Assembly (NCBI RefSeq): GCF_000427665.1
Contig: NZ_KE386572.1
Span: 5,208,373-5,272,372, forward strand
Length of the DNA stretch: 64,000 bases
Direction of reading: 5' to 3'
Source: Geminicoccus roseus DSM 18922
Lineage (GTDB): Bacteria; Pseudomonadota; Alphaproteobacteria; Geminicoccales; Geminicoccaceae
The translations under genes and the position numbers were made by a program. The notes below the pieces were generated by a model, which did not search any database, was not told the DNA's origin, and saw nothing but the letters and a program-made list of their open reading frames with translations. Positions 52,892 through 60,686 of this stretch are shown piece after piece (position 1 is the first letter of the stretch; each line of letters begins with the position of its first letter).

Positions 52892-53668
52892 ATGCATCAT
52901 CCGTTGAATGTCCGACACGCAAAGGCCGGCGCGATGCCGCCCGAGCAGCCGTGCCGCCTGGGGCGCGTGCTGGTGGTCCATGACGACGCGCGCGTCCGCC
53001 ACGTGATCACGAGCTACCTTGCCGACCATCGCTACCTGGCCGTCGGCTGTGCCGGCGGCGAGGTGCTGCGTCACCTGCGCTCCGGCCTGTTCAGCCTCGT
53101 GGTGCTGGATGCAGGGCCTGGCCCGTCCGGCGGCTTCGACCGGCTGCGCCAGGTCCGCGCGCAGTCCGACGTCCCGGTGATCCTGATCACCGGGCGGCAC
53201 GGCACCGACATCGACCGCGTGCTCGGGCTGGAGCTTGGCGCGGATGACGTTCTGTGCGGGGCGCTGCACCTGCGCGCGCTGCTGGCAGGCGCTCGCGCGA
53301 TCCTGCGGCGCCAGCAGGCGGGCCGGCAGGCGGCGGCGCCGCCGCTCCGGGGCGGCTACCGCTTCGCCGGCTGGGAGCTGCAGCACCGCCGCCGGGTCCT
53401 GAAGAACCCGGCGGGCGAGACCGTCCGCCTGACCAGGAAGGAGTTCGCCCTGCTGGTGGCCCTTCTGGACGCGCCGGGCCGGCCGCTTTCCCGCGCCCAT
53501 CTGGTGCGGGCGACCAGCACCCATGAGGATGTCTACGACCGCAGCATCGACGTCCAGGTGCTGCGGCTGAGGCGCAAGATCGAGGCGGATCCCCGCGCGC
53601 CCAGGCTGATCCGGGCCGAGCGCGGCATCGGCTATGTCCTGGATGCCGCGGTGGAGATCCTGTTCTGA
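52892..53668 (+). CDS. OmpR/PhoB-type response regulator with atypical receiver
   Basis: 258 aa. The receiver covers about residues 24-138: VLVVHDDARVR holds part of the acidic pocket, VVLDAGPG the putative phospho-acceptor aspartate near residue 73, and VILITGRH the conserved Thr. The expected lysine-proline of the beta5 loop (normally KPF) is replaced by CGAL in GADDVLCGALHLRALL. The winged-helix DNA-binding domain covers about residues 150-255 (VRLTRKEFALLVALLDAPG, YDRSIDVQVLRLRRKIE, RAERGIGYVLD). No histidine kinase is adjacent. The missing lysine suggests phosphorylation-independent or altered activation. Confidence 0.85.
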   Translation: MHHPLNVRHAKAGAMPPEQPCRLGRVLVVHDDARVRHVITSYLADHRYLAVGCAGGEVLRHLRSGLFSLVVLDAGPGPSGGFDRLRQVRAQSDVPVILITGRHGTDIDRVLGLELGADDVLCGALHLRALLAGARAILRRQQAGRQAAAPPLRGGYRFAGWELQHRRRVLKNPAGETVRLTRKEFALLVALLDAPGRPLSRAHLVRATSTHEDVYDRSIDVQVLRLRRKIEADPRAPRLIRAERGIGYVLDAAVEILF

Positions 53669-53702
53669 GCGGGATGCCGGGCGGTGGGTGCCGCCCGGGC
53701 GC

Positions 53703-54179
53703 TCACCCGTCCGGCTGCCCGATGCTCCAGCTGCCGGCCTGGCGGTAGATGGCGTCGCGCAGGCGCTTGATGTCCCGGTTCAGCCGGCCGAGCTCGGCCG
53801 GGGACTGGTTCGATGCCGCCAGCAGCGCCTCGCCCAGGCATCCGGCCCGGCCCCGAAGATCGCGCCCCTTTCCGGTCAGCTCGACCACGACCTGCCGCTC
53901 GTTGCCGGGGTTGCGCGTGCGGCGGACCAGGCCGGCGGCTTCCAGCCGCTTGAGCAGCGGCGTCAGCGTGCTCGGCTCGAGCGCCAGCTGCTCGGCGATC
54001 CCGCCCACGGTCTGGCGGTCCTCGCGCCAGAGCACGTTGAGCACCAGATATTGCGGGTAGGTCAGCCCGAGCCCGTCGAGCAGGGGCTTGTAGGCGCGCT
54101 GGATGGCGATGCCCGTCGAGTAGATGGCAAAGCAGAGCTGGTCGTCCAGCGGCACCGGGCCGGCTGTATCCTTGGTCAT
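53703..54179 (-). CDS. MarR-family regulator of the OhrR type
   Basis: 158 aa. The N-terminus LDDQLCFAIYSTGIAIQRAY contains the OhrR redox cysteine in the LCFA(I/L)YS context near residue 16, followed by YKPLLDGLGLTYPQYLVLNV. The MarR wing is near residues 60-100 (VGGIAEQLALEPSTLTPLLKRLEAAG, NERQVVVELTGKG). OhrR proteins repress peroxide-detoxifying genes and are released by organic hydroperoxide oxidation of that cysteine. AAGGAG stands 6 nt before the ATG. It is divergent from an alpha/beta hydrolase rather than from an Ohr gene; two inverted 23-bp operator copies lie between. Confidence 0.88.
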   Translation of the reverse strand: MTKDTAGPVPLDDQLCFAIYSTGIAIQRAYKPLLDGLGLTYPQYLVLNVLWREDRQTVGGIAEQLALEPSTLTPLLKRLEAAGLVRRTRNPGNERQVVVELTGKGRDLRGRAGCLGEALLAASNQSPAELGRLNRDIKRLRDAIYRQAGSWSIGQPDG

Positions 54180-54212
54180 CACGGGCTCCTTCGCGCGGCC
54201 GGCGATATGTCG

Positions 54213-54299
54213 TGCGATAACCGATATCGCGATAAATTTCTCTCGACAAGCACAGGCGGCCTCGCTAGAGCATTGCTTATCGCGATAATAGTTATCGCA
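54213..54299. promoter_or_regulatory. two inverted 23-bp operator copies between ohrR-like and hydrolase genes
   Basis: Site 1 (54213-54235) reads TGCGATAAC, two bases, then ATATCGCGATAA. Site 2 (54277-54299) read on the minus strand gives TGCGATAAC, two bases, then TTATCGCGATAA, a 20 of 23 match. Each contains the palindrome TATCGCGATA. One site lies nearer each divergent gene. This is the expected layout for a MarR/OhrR dimer repressing itself and its neighbour. Confidence 0.7.
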
Positions 54300-54344
54300 G
54301 ATAGAATCTCTCGTCTCCCGGTCAACCTGGTGAGGAACCCGTCC

Positions 54345-55145
54345 ATGATCAGCAGGATCCAGAAGATCGCTCTGGCTGCCGCCGCCGCGTTGTGCGTCGC
54401 GGGCCAGGCCCATGCCGAAGCGCCCGAGGGGCAGAACGCGGGCCAGCCGCCCCGGAACGTGGTGCTCGTCCACGGCGCGTTCGCCGACGGCTCGGGCTGG
54501 CGCGGGGTGTATGACGAGCTGACGGCGCGCGGCTACCGGGTCAGCATCGTGCAGAACCCCCTGACCTCGCTGGCCGACGACGTGGCCGCCACCCGCCGGG
54601 TTCTGGCCCGCCAGGACGGCCCGGCGATCCTGGTCGGCCACAGCTATGGCGGCACGGTCATCACCGAAGCCGGCGTCGACCCCAAGGTCGCGGGCCTCGT
54701 CTATGTCGCAGCATTGGCGCCCGACGCCGGCGAATCCACCGGCGAGCAGTTCGCGCAGATCCCCGTGCCGCCGACCTTCGTGATCGAGACCGGCGAGGAC
54801 GGCTTCGGCTTCGTCAATCTCGACACGTTCAAGACCGGCTTTGCCGGCGACACCAGCGATGCCGACGCGGCGTTCCTGCGGGATTCGCAGGTGCCGATCA
54901 ACATGGCGATCTTCAGCGAGAAGGTCAGCCAGGCGGCCTGGCGGACCAAGCCCAGCTGGGCGGTGGTGGCGACCGAGGATGCCGCGATCGATCCCAGGCT
55001 GCTGCGCCACACCGCCCGGCGCATCGGCGCCGTCACCCGGGAGGTCGAGGGCAGCCATGTGGTGTTCCTGACCCAGCCAGAAGCGGTCGCCGACGTGATC
55101 GACGAGGCCGCCCGGAGCGTGGTGCTGGCAGCCAGCGGCGGCTGA
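54345..55145 (+). CDS. secreted alpha/beta hydrolase
   Basis: 266 aa. Signal peptide MISRIQKIALAAAAALCVAG ending at AHA near residue 24. The mature part has VVLVHGAFADGSGWRGVYDEL near residues 39-59, the nucleophile elbow VGHSYGG near residue 104, and the late histidine in EGSHVVFLTQPEAVADVI near residue 236. Proteins of this type (EstC/hydroxynitrile-lyase-like small hydrolases) are often paired with MarR/OhrR or TetR regulators. GAGGAA precedes the ATG. The paired operators predict induction by organic peroxides or another ligand of the divergent regulator. The substrate is unknown. Confidence 0.87.
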   Translation: MISRIQKIALAAAAALCVAGQAHAEAPEGQNAGQPPRNVVLVHGAFADGSGWRGVYDELTARGYRVSIVQNPLTSLADDVAATRRVLARQDGPAILVGHSYGGTVITEAGVDPKVAGLVYVAALAPDAGESTGEQFAQIPVPPTFVIETGEDGFGFVNLDTFKTGFAGDTSDADAAFLRDSQVPINMAIFSEKVSQAAWRTKPSWAVVATEDAAIDPRLLRHTARRIGAVTREVEGSHVVFLTQPEAVADVIDEAARSVVLAASGG

Positions 55146-55328
55146 GCCAGCTTTGCTGCCGCCGGCATGGCCGGGACAGGCGGGCCGTTCGGCGCCGCCT
55201 GTCCCGCGTCAGGACCATGCGCGCCTGCCGGGCAGGAAGGCATGGCGGCGGCCCGGGCCGATGGGATCGGATGGCAGGGGACGATCCCGGTGAAGCGCCC
55301 GACAACAAGGATTTTGATCCTTTCCATC

Positions 55329-55388
55329 TTGTCACCGTGGGTTTGTAGGAATATAAGCAAGTTCGCTCGGGTCGATAGGATCCCGAGC
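55329..55388 (+). promoter_or_regulatory. sigma-70-like promoter and leader hairpin of the phage-like unit
   Basis: TTGTCA (55329-55334), a 17-nt spacer, then TATAAG (55352-55357): a good housekeeping promoter by local standards. The predicted start is about 55364, directly followed by a perfect 7-bp hairpin GCTCGGG (55365-55371) / CCCGAGC (55382-55388). The first gene of the unit starts at 55413. Confidence 0.55.
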
Positions 55389-55412
55389 GGATGACTTGCG
55401 AGGTCCACCCCC

Positions 55413-55739
55413 ATGAGCACGCTCCTGCCCCTGGACGATAACGGCCACCCGATCGCCATCCTGGGCTTCGTCCACCACGGCACCCAGAAGCTGGAGGTCG
55501 CCAGCAGCGCCAGCGCGCGCAGCGCCGCCCTGCCCGAAGGGGTCCGGGTGGTCAGCCTGATCGCCACCGGCCCGGTCCGCTTCGAGCTGGGCGGTGCCAG
55601 CGTCACCGCCGATCCGGCCAGCAGCCCCTATCTGCATCCGGGCGTCTATCTGGACCTGCCGGTCGGCGGCGCGGAGCGCCACGTGGCGCTGATCGCCGAG
55701 AGCGGGTCCTGTCAGGCCTACGTGATCGGGCGGACCTGA
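55413..55739 (+). CDS. small beta-rich protein of a phage-like unit
   Basis: 108 aa, no named family recognised. The chain starts MSTLLPLDDNGHPIAILGF and contains alternating hydrophobic strands (VRVVSLIATGPVRFELGGAS, VYLDLPVGGAERHVALIAE), which suggests a small beta-sandwich, such as a phage head-fibre or tail accessory protein. It begins 25 bp after a leader hairpin and promoter. It is followed with a 1-bp gap by a proline-rich small gene and then a pectate-lyase-fold protein, so the three are one transcription unit. No lysis or terminase genes are near. Confidence 0.6.
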   Translation: MSTLLPLDDNGHPIAILGFVHHGTQKLEVASSASARSAALPEGVRVVSLIATGPVRFELGGASVTADPASSPYLHPGVYLDLPVGGAERHVALIAESGSCQAYVIGRT

Positions 55740-55740
55740 C

Positions 55741-55938
55741 ATGGCGCTGCGCCTGGGGCTGCCGGCAGCCCTGGGACTGGCCGGTCCGGCTTCGGCCGCG
55801 CCCTTGCCTCCCCCCTCGCCGCCGCCCCCGCCACCTCCTCCCCCGCCGCCGCCGGTCGAGACCAGCTACCTGATGGTGGCGAGCGCCGATCCGCTGGTCG
55901 ACGAGCAGGGCAATCATCTCGTCTGGGAGCATTCCTGA
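55741..55938 (+). CDS. 65-aa proline-rich protein with signal-like N-terminus
   Basis: 65 aa. MALRLGLPAALGLAGPASAAP resembles a short signal peptide. A pure proline tract of about 15 residues follows (PLPPPSPPPPPPPP...), then VETSYLMVASADPLVDEQG and HLVWEHS. It shares one base with the next start codon (TGATG) and begins 1 bp after the previous stop, so translation is coupled. The polyproline run would need EF-P for efficient translation. Function unknown; it may be a linker or assembly factor for the following protein. Confidence 0.55.
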   Translation: MALRLGLPAALGLAGPASAAPLPPPSPPPPPPPPPPPPVETSYLMVASADPLVDEQGNHLVWEHS

Positions 55939-57794
55939 TGGCCAACCGCCAGATCCACGAGCTCGACCCGGCCGCGACCCTGGACAGCGCCGACCGGATC
56001 CTCGTCTCCACCGCCGCCGGCAATCTGACCCGGCGGGCGACCCTGGACGCCCTCCCCTTCGCCGGGGACCGGCCGGGTGCGGTTCCCCGCACCCTGCCGG
56101 CCAAGCTGCGGGAGCAGGTCTCGGTGCGCGATTTCGGCGCGATCGGCGACGATGCGGCCGACGACACCGCCGCGTTCGCCGCCGCCATGGCGTCGGGCGC
56201 CCGGGCCATCCGGATCCCCGCCGGCCGCTACCGGCTGACCGCCCCGGTGGACGTGCCGAACGGCACGGCCCTCCTGGGCGAGGGCCGCGACAGCTCGATC
56301 CTGCGCTTCGACCATGACGGCGCCGGGCTGCGCTTCGGCACGAGCTTCGCGCCCGGCAGCGCCGAATACACCGACGGCACCTGCACCGGGCTGGGCCTGA
56401 CCGCGAAGGCCAGCGCCACCGCCGCCGCGCTCAAGGTGGTGGGCAACAATTTCATCGGCCGCGACCTGCGCTTCCGGGGCGGTGGTGCTGGCAGCTGGGC
56501 GATCGAGCTGGACCGCTCCAACGACTGGTCGCTGGTCGACCTTCTGGCCTGGGGCGACGGCGCCGACGCCTTTGCCGGCAACGGCATCTGGGTCCGCAAC
56601 TCGACCAATGCCGCGGTCAACTATGGCGACGGCTCGCTGCGCCAGGTCTCGATCAAGCTTGGCGGCGACGGGCTCAAAGGCCTGTTCTTCGAGGGCGGCA
56701 GCGCCTCGCCCGGGATCGTCAACAACGTGCTGGTCGCGAAAGCCAACATCGTGGCGCCGAACCGGACCGGCTGCATCGGGATCCACATCAAGAACGCCCG
56801 CCGGCTGACCTTCGTTTCGGTGGACCTGGAATCCTTGTCCACCGGCGTGCTGGAGGAAGGCAGTGCCGCCGGGATGAGCGAGGTCAACACCTGGCTCGGC
56901 ACCTATTTCCTGGCCAACAGCACCAGCCCGGCGGTCGCCTATGCCGACAACAACGGCACGGTCGCCGGCGCGGTGCGCAACCGCAGCTTTCTCGGCTGCG
57001 ACAACTTCCCGGCCCTGACTGGCACGTTCGCGGACGGCGACACCATGCTGGCCCGCGGCCTGTGGCTGGGCTCCGCCAGCACCGGCCTGCCGGTGGTCCG
57101 CGCCACCGAGCAGGCCGGCAACCTGCGGGTCGACCGGGGGGCGTCCGCCTATATCCAGTTCGGCGCGCCGGCCACCGGCAACAACAGCCGGATCACCTGC
57201 GGGGTGGACGGCCTCACCGCCCCCTACGATGCCACGCTCTACATGGGCGACACCAACATCCGCAAGGTGACGGTCGAGCCGGTCCTGCACATGAACGAGC
57301 ACCAGGATCTGCCGAAATCGCCAACCGACGGCATGATCGCCTTTGCCGCCGGCCACCCAAATTCAGGGACTTGGAATCCCTCCTACGACCGGGGCCTCTA
57401 CAGTTTTGCTGGAGGCACCTGGCACCGGCTGGTGGATACCCGGATGAAGGGCTGGGTGGCGGTCAACGAGCAGACCGGCACCAGCTACACCCTCCAGCCG
57501 GGCGATGTCGGCGACCGGGTCGAGATGAAGAACGACGCCGCCAAGACGGTGACCGTGCCGCAGCTGGCCAGCGTGCCGGGCGCCTCCGGCACCAAGCCGC
57601 CGGGTGGGACCAACGTGATCGCCGGGCGGCGGGTCTATTGCGAAACCAGCATCGGCCAGGTGGGTGCGGGCGCCGTCACCCTGGTCCCGGCCAGCGGGGT
57701 GGTGATCGAGGGCCCGACCGCGACCAGCGCCGACGGCCAGACCATCGTGCTGCGCTGGGTGTCGGCGACGCTGGTGCGCACCCGGCTGGCGTGA
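55938..57794 (+). CDS. pectate-lyase-superfamily (tailspike-like) beta-helix protein
   Basis: 618 aa. After a short N-terminal segment (NRQIHELDPAATLDSADRIL, as in phage tail proteins), the Pectate_lyase_3 motif VRDFGAIGDDAADDTAAF occurs near residues 62-79. A right-handed beta-helix follows (about residues 85-400). The C-terminal 170 residues carry MIAFAAGHPNSGTWNPSYDRGLY and WVAVNEQTGTSYTLQPGDVG, typical of tail-fibre/receptor-binding ends. No signal peptide. The fold is usual in polysaccharide-degrading tailspikes and in GH28-like enzymes. It is the last gene of the three-gene unit, probably a prophage or phage-tail remnant now expressed alone. Confidence 0.8.
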   Translation: MANRQIHELDPAATLDSADRILVSTAAGNLTRRATLDALPFAGDRPGAVPRTLPAKLREQVSVRDFGAIGDDAADDTAAFAAAMASGARAIRIPAGRYRLTAPVDVPNGTALLGEGRDSSILRFDHDGAGLRFGTSFAPGSAEYTDGTCTGLGLTAKASATAAALKVVGNNFIGRDLRFRGGGAGSWAIELDRSNDWSLVDLLAWGDGADAFAGNGIWVRNSTNAAVNYGDGSLRQVSIKLGGDGLKGLFFEGGSASPGIVNNVLVAKANIVAPNRTGCIGIHIKNARRLTFVSVDLESLSTGVLEEGSAAGMSEVNTWLGTYFLANSTSPAVAYADNNGTVAGAVRNRSFLGCDNFPALTGTFADGDTMLARGLWLGSASTGLPVVRATEQAGNLRVDRGASAYIQFGAPATGNNSRITCGVDGLTAPYDATLYMGDTNIRKVTVEPVLHMNEHQDLPKSPTDGMIAFAAGHPNSGTWNPSYDRGLYSFAGGTWHRLVDTRMKGWVAVNEQTGTSYTLQPGDVGDRVEMKNDAAKTVTVPQLASVPGASGTKPPGGTNVIAGRRVYCETSIGQVGAGAVTLVPASGVVIEGPTATSADGQTIVLRWVSATLVRTRLA

Positions 57795-58272
57795 GCGGGT
57801 CGATGGCGGCGCCGCCCGGGCTTCGGGCGCCGCCGCCGCTCGCCCAAGCAGGCGGGCAGGAGCCTGCGGAAAAGACTGACTTGGCCTGGCCAGACGGCGC
57901 TCGAGGCCTTGCTGACCACCGATCCGGCCGAGGATTTGGCCCGGAGCGAACCGGGCGCGAGGTGCCGGACACCACGAACAGCTTGCCCGCGTCCGTGCCG
58001 ATCCCGGGAGCCAGGCGTTCCGGTGCTCAATGGCCAAGCCGTCGATCCGGTCGCGCAGGTCCGCCGGCGGCTGGATCCGTTGCCGTTTCTTCCCGGCCGC
58101 TCGGGCAGCGACCGGCCAGATCAGTCACAGCAACCATGGCGGCGCTGCGCCGGATCGTGGCAGGCGGATCCAACGCACCACGTCAGGCTTCCGCGGCGGA
58201 AGAACCTTGACCGTGGGAACCGCCATCATTACTCGGAATCGCTTTTTACATACTCAAGCTGGAGCGATTCCA
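57795..58272. other. 478-bp gap between the tailspike gene and the metallophore operon
   Basis: No gene recognised. The final 80 bp become AT-rich and contain TTGACC (58208-58213) followed after about 17 nt by weak -10-like sequence, so the operon promoter is probably here. No riboswitch or Fur-like box could be matched by eye. Confidence 0.4.
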
Positions 58273-59367
58273 ATGCATATATTTGAATCATTTTACTCTC
58301 GCTCCTTCTCGATTGTAATCAGCTTCATTATTCTTGTTGCGGCCCCGGCATGGACGTTCGCCGATGAAGTCCAGGTGAGCGATTCGCGTGGCAGATCGCT
58401 CCAGATCGAGCGTCCGGTCGACCAGGTGGCGATCTTCCCGCTGCCGATCCCGGAGGCGATGATCGCCATCGACGGCGGGACCGAGCGCCTGATGGCGATC
58501 AACCCGAGGGCGCAGGCAGCCCTGATGAACGGCGTGATCGGGGAGCTGTTCCCGGAGGTCGCGGCCATCAGGACCGACCTGGTGGCGCCCAACTTCATCC
58601 CCAATGTCGAGGAGATCCTGAAGGCCGGTCCCGACATCGTGCTGCAGTGGGAAGCCAAGGGCGACGAGCGGGTGGCGCCCATGGAGAACGCCGGCATCGT
58701 GGTCGCGACGGTGAGCACCGCCACGCGCGAGACGCGGCGCGGCTACATCGCCATGCTCGGCCAGATCCTCGGCAAGGAGGACCGGGCGCAGGCGTTCCTG
58801 GACTGGGAGGACCAGACGGTCGCCAAGATCGCCGGCGTGCTCGGGGCCGCGCAGCAGCCGCAGCCGCGGATCGCCTTCATCGACGCGATGAACGGCAACG
58901 AGTTCGTCGTGTTCGGCCGCCAGGAAGCCTACTTCACGGCGGCGGGACTGGTGAATGCCGCCAGCGAGGCAGGCTTCACCGAGGGCTCGGTGAAGGTGGG
59001 CGCGGAAGCGCTGCTCGCCTGGGACCCGGACATCGTCCTGGTCAACTACTACAACGACGCGATGCAGCCGGCCGACATCCTGGACCACCCGGTCCTGGCC
59101 GGGCTCGCGGCTGTCCAGCAAAAGCGGGTCTACAAGACGCCCGCGATCGATCCCGCGACCGCGGCCGGCGGGCAGCTCGCCTATCTGTGGCTTGCCCGGA
59201 TCGGCTACCCAGACCTGTTCGACGACGACCTGCGCAAGGCGGTCATCGACGGGTTCGACTTCCTGTACGGCCGGCAGCTCACCGAGGCGCAGGTCGACCA
59301 GCTCCTGCAGATGAACTGGAACCGCGACAGCGCCGGCTATGCGGGCGGCTTCGGCGCGGCCGGCTGA
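58273..59367 (+). CDS. FecB/BtuF-type periplasmic metallophore-binding protein
   Basis: 364 aa. Signal peptide MHIFESFYSRSFSIVISFII ending near AWTFA (residue 30). The mature part follows the helical-backbone (cluster A-II) binding-protein pattern: VQVSDSRGRSLQIERPVDQV, FPLPIPEAMIAIDGGTERLM, PNVEEILKAGPDIVLQW near residue 108, RIAFIDAMNGNEF, YFTAAGLVNAASEAGF and LAWDPDIVLVNYYND near residue 245. It starts an operon with two unknown genes, a FecCD permease and an ATPase. GGAG lies about 8 nt before the ATG. Ligands in this family are ferric siderophores, haem, cobalamin or other metal chelates. Confidence 0.9.
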   Translation: MHIFESFYSRSFSIVISFIILVAAPAWTFADEVQVSDSRGRSLQIERPVDQVAIFPLPIPEAMIAIDGGTERLMAINPRAQAALMNGVIGELFPEVAAIRTDLVAPNFIPNVEEILKAGPDIVLQWEAKGDERVAPMENAGIVVATVSTATRETRRGYIAMLGQILGKEDRAQAFLDWEDQTVAKIAGVLGAAQQPQPRIAFIDAMNGNEFVVFGRQEAYFTAAGLVNAASEAGFTEGSVKVGAEALLAWDPDIVLVNYYNDAMQPADILDHPVLAGLAAVQQKRVYKTPAIDPATAAGGQLAYLWLARIGYPDLFDDDLRKAVIDGFDFLYGRQLTEAQVDQLLQMNWNRDSAGYAGGFGAAG

Positions 59368-59386
59368 CCAGGACGGGAACCGCACC

Positions 59387-60010
59387 GTGAAGGACATCGG
59401 CTTCATCACCTCGGGCGACGGCGCCCAGCTGAAATGCTACCTGGACTTTGCCGGCTTTCTCGACGAGCGCATCTACCTGCCGTTCCTCGACCGGGTCGAC
59501 CTGACCGCGTTCCGGGCCATCGTCGTGCCGGACTTCTCCAACCAGGCGCTGCTGCACCGGCACGCCCGCCAGCTCAACGCCTACCTGGCCCAGGGCGGGT
59601 TCCTGGTCGTCTTCGAGCCCAACCGGATGGACCAGTGGCTCGACGTGGTCGAGGTCCCCTGGTTCGCGCGCGAGACCGAGGACTGGAAATGGTGGATGAA
59701 GCCGGGCGGGCGCATGGAGGCGTACCAGCCGGAGCCACGCCACCCGATGGCCCAGGCGATCCCGCTGCCCGCGATGTGCTGGCACTTCTTCGGCGCCTTT
59801 CGCTTCGTCCCGGACGCGACCCCGATCCTGAACCTCGACCACGACGAGGGCTGCCTGATGTACGACCAGCGGCTGCAGGGCGGCGGCCGGCTGATCGCGT
59901 CCACGCTCGACCCGCACACGCACCACGGACGCGGCTTCATGCCGGCGACCACCCGTTTCCTGGAGGGCTTCTATCCCTGGCTGAAGGCGGAGGTCGGGCG
60001 CGATGGCTGA
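59387..60010 (+). CDS. uncharacterised amidotransferase-fold-like protein 1 of the metallophore operon
   Basis: 207 aa, no named family recognised. The pattern FRAIVVPDFSNQALLHRHARQ, then LNAYLAQGGFLVVFEPNR near residues 65-82 has the strand-loop-helix spacing of glutamine-amidotransferase-like (ThuA/GATase1) folds, but no catalytic cysteine sits after the second strand (FEPN instead). A Trp-rich segment DWKWWMKPGGRMEAYQPEP follows, and a C-terminal LIASTLDPHTHHGRGFMPATT is His-rich. GTG start. The next gene overlaps it by 8 bp and is probably a distant paralogue. Both lie between the binding protein and permease, so a role in handling the chelate is likely but unknown. Confidence 0.7.
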   Translation: MKDIGFITSGDGAQLKCYLDFAGFLDERIYLPFLDRVDLTAFRAIVVPDFSNQALLHRHARQLNAYLAQGGFLVVFEPNRMDQWLDVVEVPWFARETEDWKWWMKPGGRMEAYQPEPRHPMAQAIPLPAMCWHFFGAFRFVPDATPILNLDHDEGCLMYDQRLQGGGRLIASTLDPHTHHGRGFMPATTRFLEGFYPWLKAEVGRDG

Positions 60011-60686
60011 GGCCGGCCGGGATTTCCGGGGCGGCCGGCGGCCGCGCCTGCTCTACCTGAAGTCGTACCGGGCCTTCGGCATCGACCGCATGGGCGGGCT
60101 GGTCCCGCAGGACTGGCACTACGCCGCCATCGACATCTACCAGCTGGCCGGCGCGGCGCTGGGCGAGGTCGACGTGCTGGTCGTCCCCGACATGCACGAC
60201 CAGCTGTTCCTGAAGTCGATCGAGCCGCGCCTGGCCGCCTATCTTGCCGGCGGCGGCCACCTGCTGGTCAACGGCCACATCACTGAGCCATGGCTGCCCT
60301 GGCTGTCGCCCTTCAAGGCGGTCAGCCCGAAGCCCTTCAGCAACTGGATGATCCGCCCGCGCGATCCCGGCGCCTATTTCGGGCGCATGGACTTCGAGAC
60401 CTTCCACCGGCACGAAGGCATTCTCGGCCAGTATGCCCGCGGCTACAGCGATCCGCCCGAGGGCGCCCAGTGGCTGTGCATGATCGGCGGTCCCGCCCTG
60501 GACGGCAGCGTCATCGAGGGGCCGGTGGACTGGGTGTGGCGGATGCCGGGGGGCGGCAAGCTGTTCGTCCATAACGGCGACAACATCCATCATTTCTGCT
60601 CGGACCCGCGCCACCAGCCCAACCTGTTCCACGACATCCTGCACGGGCTGGTTCATTCGGACGAGCCTGCCGGGATCCGCCGGTGA
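60003..60686 (+). CDS. uncharacterised amidotransferase-fold-like protein 2 of the metallophore operon
   Basis: 227 aa, no named family recognised. VDVLVVPDMHDQLFLKSIEPRL, then AAYLAGGGHLLVNGHITEPW near residues 78-97 repeats the layout of the preceding protein (IVVPDFSNQ..., AYLAQGGFLVVFEPN). No cysteine nucleophile is seen; NGH replaces it. The C-terminal half has HRHEGILGQYARGY, MIGGPALDGSVIEG, and GGKLFVHNGDNIHHFCSDPRH with clustered histidines and a cysteine that could bind metal. It overlaps the previous gene by 8 bp and the permease by GTGA. Confidence 0.7.
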   Translation: MAEAGRDFRGGRRPRLLYLKSYRAFGIDRMGGLVPQDWHYAAIDIYQLAGAALGEVDVLVVPDMHDQLFLKSIEPRLAAYLAGGGHLLVNGHITEPWLPWLSPFKAVSPKPFSNWMIRPRDPGAYFGRMDFETFHRHEGILGQYARGYSDPPEGAQWLCMIGGPALDGSVIEGPVDWVWRMPGGGKLFVHNGDNIHHFCSDPRHQPNLFHDILHGLVHSDEPAGIRR

